NCBI GenBank assembly: GCA_031119595.1 | Contig: JAVHXX010000108.1 | Coordinates: 1 to 10,520 of the forward strand | Direction: 5' to 3' | Length of the DNA: 10,520 nt | From: Patulibacter sp. | Lineage (GTDB): Bacteria > Actinomycetota > Thermoleophilia > Solirubrobacterales > Solirubrobacteraceae | Shown here: positions 6,801-10,520 of the stretch, one piece after another | Numbering within the stretch: position 1 is the stretch's first letter | Layout of the letters: each line of letters opens with the position of its first letter | Position numbers and translations under genes: made by a program | Notes under the pieces: generated by a model | The model's database searches: none | What the model was told of the DNA's origin: nothing | What the model saw: the letters and a program-made list of their open reading frames with translations, nothing else

Positions 6801-6964
6801 GGCCTCAGGCCTCCGCGGAGGCCATCTCGGATACCGGCGGTTCACCCGTCGGAGGGGTCGCTGGCGCGTTTCCGCAACTTCGCGCCGCCTTGCGTGCTGA
6901 CATGCACGACACCGCTTCGTGCCGATGCGCGTCGAAGCGTCCCACGCGACCCACCGAGAACCAT
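6801..6964 (+). other. Intergenic region with a series of inverted repeats (possible structured leader)
   Basis: The 164-nt gap before the secreted propeller gene holds, in order: a 16-bp palindrome (6808-6823); a 6-bp stem GGCGCG/CGCGCC with a 12-nt loop (6863-6886); a 5-bp stem CGTGC/GCACG with a 6-nt loop (6893-6908); and a 7-bp stem CGCTTCG/CGAAGCG with a 13-nt loop (6913-6939). The first is probably the terminator of the sugar operon. The others could lie in the 5' leader of the next gene. I recognise no known riboswitch consensus, and there is no TANNNT box close to the start codon as seen before other genes here. Confidence 0.4.
6808..6823 (+). terminator. Probable terminator palindrome after the isomerase gene
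   Basis: GGCCTCCGCGGAGGCC is a perfect 16-bp palindrome starting 8 nt after the isomerase stop codon; as RNA it folds into GGCCUC/GAGGCC around a CGCG loop. A second GGCCTC at 6801-6806 could compete for the same 3' arm. No T-tract follows, which is common for GC-rich actinobacterial terminators, so function is inferred from position and stability. Confidence 0.55.
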
Positions 6965-9139
6965 ATGCCTCAGTCCACACTTCGCCGAGCCCTCGTGGCT
7001 CTGCCCCTGGCGGCCGCAGCCCTCACCCTCCCGAGCGCCGCGCACGCCGGTGTCGCCCTCAGCACGTCCGGCTGGGAATGGAGCGATCCGTCGCCGCAGG
7101 GCTACACCCTCAGCGACGTCGAGTTCTCCGGGAACCGCGGATTCGCGGTCGGCGCCGGCGGCACGGCCCTGAAGACCGACGACGGCGGCGCCACCTGGTC
7201 CGGCCTCTTCACCGGCACCGGCCTGTCCGTGAACTCGATCGACGTCATCGACGGCAACACCATCGCCCTGGCGGTCGGTGACTCGGCCTCGAACTGCTCG
7301 TTGCTCATCTCGAAGGACGCCGGCGGCACGTTCGCGTCGGTGCCGATCGGTGACAGCCCGGCGAACTGCTCCTCGAGCGGCTTCGTCTCCTACGACTTCG
7401 TCAGCGGCGACGTCGGCTACATCATGAAGAGCGGCGGCGCGGTCCAGAAGACCGCCGACAGCGGCGCGTCGTTCAGTGCCGCGTCGACGGTCGACGGCGG
7501 CACCGCCCTCGACTTCACCGACCCGAACAACGGCTGGGCCGTCGGCAAGAACAGCGTCTACCGCACCACCGACGGCGCCCAGACCTGGAAGCCCGTCTTC
7601 GATGCGGGCGGGGCGCTCACCCACATCAAGGTGATCGATGCGACCCACCTGATCGCATGGGGCAAGGACCGCCTCGTCCGCAGCGTCGACGGCGGCACCA
7701 CCTGGACCGGCGGCGCGATCGCCGGCGAGCCCGCGACGGTGAGCTTCTCCGACGCCGACCACCTCGCCTTCATCGCCGATGCCAAGCTGCTGCTGAGCAG
7801 CGACGGTGGCGCGACGATCCGCACGGTCACGATCGGCAACAACGACGTGCGTGCCGTGTCGTACGTGAGCCCGAACCGCCTCGTGGCGGTCGGCAACGGC
7901 GGGGTCACCTACACCTCGGACAACGCCAACGCCGACGACGGCCCGGGCTTCGGACGGCAGTCGTCCGAGCCGGTCGGCGCGAACGTGTCGTCGATCGCCG
8001 AGAGCGCGGGCGGCCCGATCGGGTTCGGGGCCGGCAAGATCGGCCGCGTCGTGAACGGGCAGTGGGTGATCCGTCAGACGACGTCGAGCTCGCAGGTCCT
8101 CAGCGCCGACTTCAGCTCCGCGAACAACGGGTTCGCCCTGTTCTCCGGTTCGCTGCTGCGCACCGTCAACAACGGCGTCTCCTGGAGCCGCGTCGAGCCG
8201 GGCACGCCGTCCGCCCCCTCGATCGTCCGCACACCGTCCGATTCGAGCACGCTCCTGTTCGGCGGGTTCGGCATCTACCGCGCCGGGGCCAGCGGCACCT
8301 TCGAGCAGGTCGACAGCAAGGTCACGAAGAAGTTCAAGCCGGCCGGTGCGCGGGACCTCGGTTCGCGCGTGGTCACCTGGTCGTCCGCCAAGAAGGTCCT
8401 GCCGCTCGTCTCCTTCGACGGTGGAGAGACCTTCAAGCAGGCGAAGCTGCCGAAGGGCATCACCCGTGTCGACGACCTCAGCCTGATCCCCGGCAAGGGC
8501 CTGCTGCTCTCGTCCGCCGGCCGCCTGTTCCGGGCCGCCGCGGACTCCGGCAAGACCTGGACCGAGGTCACCAGCCTCGGTGACGGCCTCGTCGACGGCG
8601 ACACCGTCCACGCGGCGACCGCCACCGAGTGGTTCGCCCAGGGCGACAGCGCCTGGCCCTTCCCGGTCGTCTACCACTCGACCGACGCCGGCAAGAGCTG
8701 GCAGCCGCAGGCCGTCGGCGCGAACGACACCCACGTCGAGTCGCTCGCCGTGAACGGCGCCAAGACGGCATTCGCGCTGTCGACCGGCAGCGGCCCGAAC
8801 ACGACGGGCATCTTCTCGACGACCGTCGGCGGCTCCCGCGGCGCCGCGACGACCCTGTCGCTGAAGTCCACGAAGGCGTCGCTGAAGGCGTCCGGCGGCA
8901 AGATCCAGATCCAGGGATCGCTCGGCGGCGGCAAGGGCGGGGAGACCGTCCACGTCGCGCTCCGCAAGGTCGGCGCCGGCGCGTGGACCTCGGCCAACGT
9001 GCTCGTCGGCGCCAACGGTGGTGCGTTCAGCGCGTCGCTGAAGGCGAAGAAGGGCAAGTACGTCGTCGTGGCCCAGTGGGCCGGCGACTCCGGCCGTGCC
9101 GGGTACGGCACGAAGGCCCAGGCGCTCACCGTCAAGTGA
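6965..9139 (+). CDS. Secreted beta-propeller protein with Asp-box (BNR/Ycf48-like) repeats and a C-terminal Ig-like domain
   Basis: A 724-aa exported protein of unknown specific function. A clear Sec signal peptide (LRRALVALPLAAAALTLPSA, then AHA, probable cleavage after residue 28) sets the ATG at 6965 as the start; in-frame upstream starts such as ATG 6902 would bury it. About ten Asp-box motifs of the form S/T-x-D-x-G-x-T-W/F recur: 71-78, 116-123, 163-170, 201-208, 240-247, 278-285, 402-407 (degenerate), 483-490, 525-532 and 572-579. Several are preceded by a G(F/W)AVG-type strand (59-63, 190-194), as in Ycf48/BNR propellers. This suggests one large or two smaller propellers. The tail (about 628-724) has the alternating-strand look of a bacterial Ig-like domain. 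Two cysteines, 111 and 135, might pair. No sialidase catalytic set is recognised, so a binding or structural surface role is more likely than glycosidase activity. No LPXTG anchor is seen. Confidence 0.85.
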   Translation: MPQSTLRRALVALPLAAAALTLPSAAHAGVALSTSGWEWSDPSPQGYTLSDVEFSGNRGFAVGAGGTALKTDDGGATWSGLFTGTGLSVNSIDVIDGNTIALAVGDSASNCSLLISKDAGGTFASVPIGDSPANCSSSGFVSYDFVSGDVGYIMKSGGAVQKTADSGASFSAASTVDGGTALDFTDPNNGWAVGKNSVYRTTDGAQTWKPVFDAGGALTHIKVIDATHLIAWGKDRLVRSVDGGTTWTGGAIAGEPATVSFSDADHLAFIADAKLLLSSDGGATIRTVTIGNNDVRAVSYVSPNRLVAVGNGGVTYTSDNANADDGPGFGRQSSEPVGANVSSIAESAGGPIGFGAGKIGRVVNGQWVIRQTTSSSQVLSADFSSANNGFALFSGSLLRTVNNGVSWSRVEPGTPSAPSIVRTPSDSSTLLFGGFGIYRAGASGTFEQVDSKVTKKFKPAGARDLGSRVVTWSSAKKVLPLVSFDGGETFKQAKLPKGITRVDDLSLIPGKGLLLSSAGRLFRAAADSGKTWTEVTSLGDGLVDGDTVHAATATEWFAQGDSAWPFPVVYHSTDAGKSWQPQAVGANDTHVESLAVNGAKTAFALSTGSGPNTTGIFSTTVGGSRGAATTLSLKSTKASLKASGGKIQIQGSLGGGKGGETVHVALRKVGAGAWTSANVLVGANGGAFSASLKAKKGKYVVVAQWAGDSGRAGYGTKAQALTVK

Positions 9140-9143
9140 GCTG

Positions 9144-9166
9144 ATGCCGGCGTGCCGCGCCGGCAT
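9144..9166 (+). terminator. Hairpin terminator, first of two
   Basis: ATGCCGGCG (9144-9152) and CGCCGGCAT (9158-9166) form a perfect 9-bp stem with a 5-nt loop, beginning 4 nt after the propeller stop codon. No T-tract follows. Position and stem quality fit an intrinsic-type terminator of a GC-rich actinobacterium. Confidence 0.65.
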
Positions 9167-9170
9167 GTAG

Positions 9171-9198
9171 GGGGTGGTCGCGGATCCGCGACCACCCC
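9171..9198 (+). terminator. Perfect 28-bp palindrome, second hairpin of the pair
   Basis: Positions 9171-9198 read identically on both strands: arm GGGGTGGTCGCG, centre GATC, arm CGCGACCACCCC. As RNA this is a 12-bp stem with a 4-nt loop, 4 nt after the first hairpin. It could be a back-up terminator for the propeller gene. Because it lies about 58 bp (centre to start codon) upstream of merR it might instead, or also, be a protein-binding site. A perfect palindrome of this length is unlikely by chance. Confidence 0.6.
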
Positions 9199-9209
9199 GC
9201 GGCGCCCGC

Positions 9210-9221
9210 GGTCGATCGGCC
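9210..9221 (+). promoter_or_regulatory. Near-palindrome and direct repeat just upstream of the merR -10 box (possible operator)
   Basis: GGTCGATCGGCC is an inverted repeat with one mismatched pair (9212/9219). It overlaps a direct repeat CGGTCG at 9209-9214 and 9223-9228. It sits where the -35/-10 spacer of the merR promoter would be, the usual binding place of MerR-family regulators. Autoregulation is inference only. Confidence 0.3.
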
Positions 9222-9229
9222 ACGGTCGG

Positions 9230-9235
9230 TAGCGT
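9230..9235 (+). promoter_or_regulatory. -10-like box TAGCGT before the merR gene
   Basis: TAGCGT (TANNNT) ends 7 nt before the GTG at 9243, which fits a leaderless transcript starting at that GTG, and no Shine-Dalgarno sequence is present. It overlaps the alternative start GTG at 9234, arguing against that start and against the longer one at 9174, which lies in the palindrome. Confidence 0.5.
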
Positions 9236-9242
9236 GGAGACG

Positions 9243-9614
9243 GTGCCCGCCGACGGACTCACCATCCACGAAGCTGCCGCGACGACCGGTTGGTCGCCGC
9301 GGATGCTGCGGTACATCGAGTCCGTCGGTCTGATCGAGCCCGACCGCTCCGCGGCCGGCTACCGCCTCTACGGTCCTGCCGAACTGCAGCGGTTGCGCAC
9401 GCTGCGCGAGCTGATCACCGAGCACGAACTCGGGCTCGGCGACGTCGCCTTCGCCCTGCGGCTCCGTGAGGACGACACCCTCCGCGGCCGTATCGACGGC
9501 TGGCTGGAGGAGGGCGCCGCGCGTCCCGCCGAGGTCGAGGACGACTCGGCCTGGCTGCGCTGGGAGCAGGAGAAGCACCAGCGTCTCCTCGCAGAACTGC
9601 GCGACGTCACCTGA
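9243..9614 (+). CDS. Small MerR-family transcriptional regulator
   Basis: A 123-aa DNA-binding protein. The N-terminal MerR helix-turn-helix and wing are clear: LTIHEAA (6-12), then WSPRMLRYIESVGLIEP (17-33), R35 and GYRLYGPAEL (39-48), with the second helix pair LRTLRELI (51-58). The remainder (about 66-121) is charged and helical, probably the dimerising antiparallel coiled coil, ending in WLRWEQEKHQRLLAEL. There is no cysteine and no separate effector-binding domain, so it is not a metal sensor of the classical type and its signal is unknown. The GTG at 9243 is chosen for its spacing from TAGCGT; GTG at 9234 (three residues longer) is possible. It converges with the collagen-like gene across a 51-nt gap. 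Its targets cannot be told from sequence; its own promoter is the first candidate. Confidence 0.85.
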   Translation: MPADGLTIHEAAATTGWSPRMLRYIESVGLIEPDRSAAGYRLYGPAELQRLRTLRELITEHELGLGDVAFALRLREDDTLRGRIDGWLEEGAARPAEVEDDSAWLRWEQEKHQRLLAELRDVT

Positions 9615-9636
9615 GCCAGGCGGCGCCGCGCAGTCG

Positions 9637-9661
9637 GTGGGCGGGGTGGAGTGGGTGGCGG
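9637..9661 (+). other. G-rich tract in the convergent intergenic gap
   Basis: The 51-nt gap between merR and the collagen-like gene contains closely spaced G-runs on the plus strand (two runs of three, one of four and several of two). This could form a two-tier G-quadruplex or simply reflect composition. No convincing bidirectional hairpin terminator is seen here; only a 10-bp GC palindrome at 9620-9629. Confidence 0.25.
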
Positions 9662-9665
9662 CCCG

Positions 9666-10520
9666 CTACTGGGCGGTGTAGGCCCAGGAGCCGTTGAGCA
9701 CGATCGCTCCGCCGCTGTTGCCGAAGTTCACGTACACCCCGAAGCCGCGGGTGGCCTGGTACTTCGTCGCGACGCCCGTGACGCTCGTGATGTCGCCACC
9801 CGGAGCGTCGAGGTAGATGCAGACCTGGCCGGCCGGCGCCGTCGGGTTGGACGCGGAGCCGGTGCAGGTCGCCGGGTCACCGTCGAACAACACCCCGCCG
9901 TTGCTGATGATCACGTTCACGGTGCCGTTCGTGAGGGCGACGGGGGCCACCGCCGGGAAGCGGACGTCGGTCTGGAGGATCGAGCTCGCGTTCGCGGGCA
10001 CGATCGCGTTGTAGTCGAACGCGCCCGAGATGGTCTGGCCGCTCGGGATCGTGTCCCACGCGGACAGGCCACGGCTGCCGGTCGAGCCCGTCGCGCCGGT
10101 GGCACCGGCCGAGCCGGTGTCGCCCTTGGCGCCGGTGAAGCCGCGATCGCCCTGCGGGCCGGTGTTGCCCTGGGAACCGGTTGCGCCCGTCGGTCCGCTG
10201 GCGCCCGTCGGGCCGGCGTTGCCCTGGGCGCCGGTGGAGCCCTGCGCGCCGGTCGCACCGGTGGCGCCGGTGTTGCCGGTGACGCCCTGCGAGCCCTGGG
10301 CGCCCTGCGCACCCGTTGCGCCGACGTTGCCCTGCGGCCCGGCGGGACCGGTCGCACCCGTGTCGCCCTTTGCGCCGGTCGGGCCGGCGGGGCCGGTCTG
10401 GCCCTGCGGTCCGGCAGGACCGGTCGCTCCGGCGGCGCCCTGTGCACCGGTGGCGCCCGTGGCCCCGGTGGTGCCCTGGGCGCCGGTCGCGCCGGTCGCG
10501 CCCGTGGCCCCGGCGGAGCC
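9666..10520 (-). CDS. Collagen-like repeat protein, C-terminal part (5' end outside the window)
   Basis: The minus-strand frame is open from the right edge to the TAG at 9668-9666, giving 284 residues. The first 153 (10520-10062) are 51 unbroken Gly-X-Y triplets, dominated by GAT, GAQ, GPT, GPA and GPQ, with a few charged ones (GAK-GDT twice, GDR). This is the collagen triple-helix pattern; Thr and Gln in position Y are typical of bacterial collagens, which lack hydroxyproline. The last 131 residues begin AWDTIPSGQTISGAFDY and form a beta-rich, non-repetitive domain with two cysteines (ATCTGS, GQVCIY), likely a trimerising or binding head. It ends GSWAYTAQ with no cell-wall anchor motif. Start, signal peptide and full length are not visible. 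A short open frame beginning at the GTG at 10001 is only the tail of this gene. It is probably a surface or secreted fibrous protein; with no phage genes nearby, a tail fibre is less likely. Confidence 0.85.
   Translation of the reverse strand, partial: GSAGATGATGATGAQGTTGATGATGAQGAAGATGPAGPQGQTGPAGPTGAKGDTGATGPAGPQGNVGATGAQGAQGSQGVTGNTGATGATGAQGSTGAQGNAGPTGASGPTGATGSQGNTGPQGDRGFTGAKGDTGSAGATGATGSTGSRGLSAWDTIPSGQTISGAFDYNAIVPANASSILQTDVRFPAVAPVALTNGTVNVIISNGGVLFDGDPATCTGSASNPTAPAGQVCIYLDAPGGDITSVTGVATKYQATRGFGVYVNFGNSGGAIVLNGSWAYTAQ

Noticed and set aside
6897..6902. CTGACA as a -35 element for the propeller gene
   Set aside because: It matches five of six consensus bases, but no -10-like sequence lies at a suitable distance downstream.
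6890..6964. Upstream starts for the propeller protein (for example ATG 6902)
   Set aside because: They would place about 20 polar residues before a textbook signal peptide. The ATG at 6965 gives the normal short basic N-region. Positional hairpins also fall in this stretch.
4331..6980. Long minus-strand open frames (4331-5698 and 5496-6980) opposite the nucleotidyltransferase and isomerase
   Set aside because: Antisense shadows with Arg/Asp/Glu/Gly-rich text. The plus-strand genes carry clear catalytic motifs.
6842..9316. An 824-codon minus-strand open frame opposite the propeller gene
   Set aside because: Same composition artefact; the plus-strand frame has a signal peptide and regular Asp-box repeats, and the antisense translation has no domain pattern.
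9666..10001. A separate small gene starting at the GTG at 10001
   Set aside because: The frame is open upstream all the way to the window edge and encodes the collagen repeats, so this is only the tail of the larger gene.
9917..10447. A 176-codon Arg/Pro/Ala-rich minus-strand frame in the collagen region
   Set aside because: It is the out-of-frame reading of the Gly-X-Y repeats. The correct frame gives 51 perfect triplets and continues into the C-terminal domain.
10062..10520. Tandem repeats that might be a CRISPR array or satellite
   Set aside because: The periodicity is 9 nt per triplet in a coding frame with variable second and third residues; there are no conserved repeats separated by unique spacers.

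Overview
The window is very GC-rich bacterial DNA with strong third-position GC. Most genes start with GTG or lack a Shine-Dalgarno sequence, and several have a TANNNT -10-like box only 7-10 nt before the start codon. Together with the protein content (paralogous LytR-CpsA-Psr proteins with a distinctive C-terminal domain, a short MerR protein, a collagen-like protein), this suggests a high-GC actinobacterium. The class Thermoleophilia (Solirubrobacterales-like) is my best guess, from remembered resemblance only.

Layout. Positions 1-98 are non-coding upstream DNA. Positions 99-1607 and 1701-3206 (+) hold two tandem paralogous LCP phosphotransferases of 502 and 501 aa that align almost residue for residue. 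Positions 3270-6800 (+) hold a tightly packed three-gene cluster: UDP-glucose 6-dehydrogenase, a mannose-1-phosphate guanylyltransferase-like nucleotidyltransferase with a left-handed beta-helix tail, and a bifunctional phosphoglucose/phosphomannose isomerase. The last two overlap by 17 nt. After a terminator-like palindrome and a 164-nt gap with further inverted repeats comes a secreted beta-propeller protein rich in Asp-box (BNR/Ycf48-like) motifs (6965-9139, +). Two consecutive strong hairpins, one a perfect 28-bp palindrome, separate it from a small MerR-type regulator (9243-9614, +). On the minus strand, converging on merR, is the 3' part of a collagen-like gene (9666 to beyond 10520): 51 unbroken Gly-X-Y triplets, then a 131-aa C-terminal domain.

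How they fit together. The dehydrogenase makes UDP-glucuronate. The isomerase makes mannose-6-phosphate, and the nucleotidyltransferase probably makes GDP-mannose; the phosphomannomutase needed between them is not in the window. These are building blocks for a cell-envelope glycopolymer, and LCP enzymes are the family that attaches such polymers from their lipid carrier to the cell wall. The left two thirds is therefore best read as an envelope-glycan module (inference from family knowledge and adjacency). The right third encodes secreted or surface proteins and a regulator with no proven link to it. I see no mobile element, CRISPR array, tRNA or rRNA, and no clearly unprecedented multi-gene system. 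The least explained parts are the LCP C-terminal domain, the collagen-like protein and the leaderless-type start signals.
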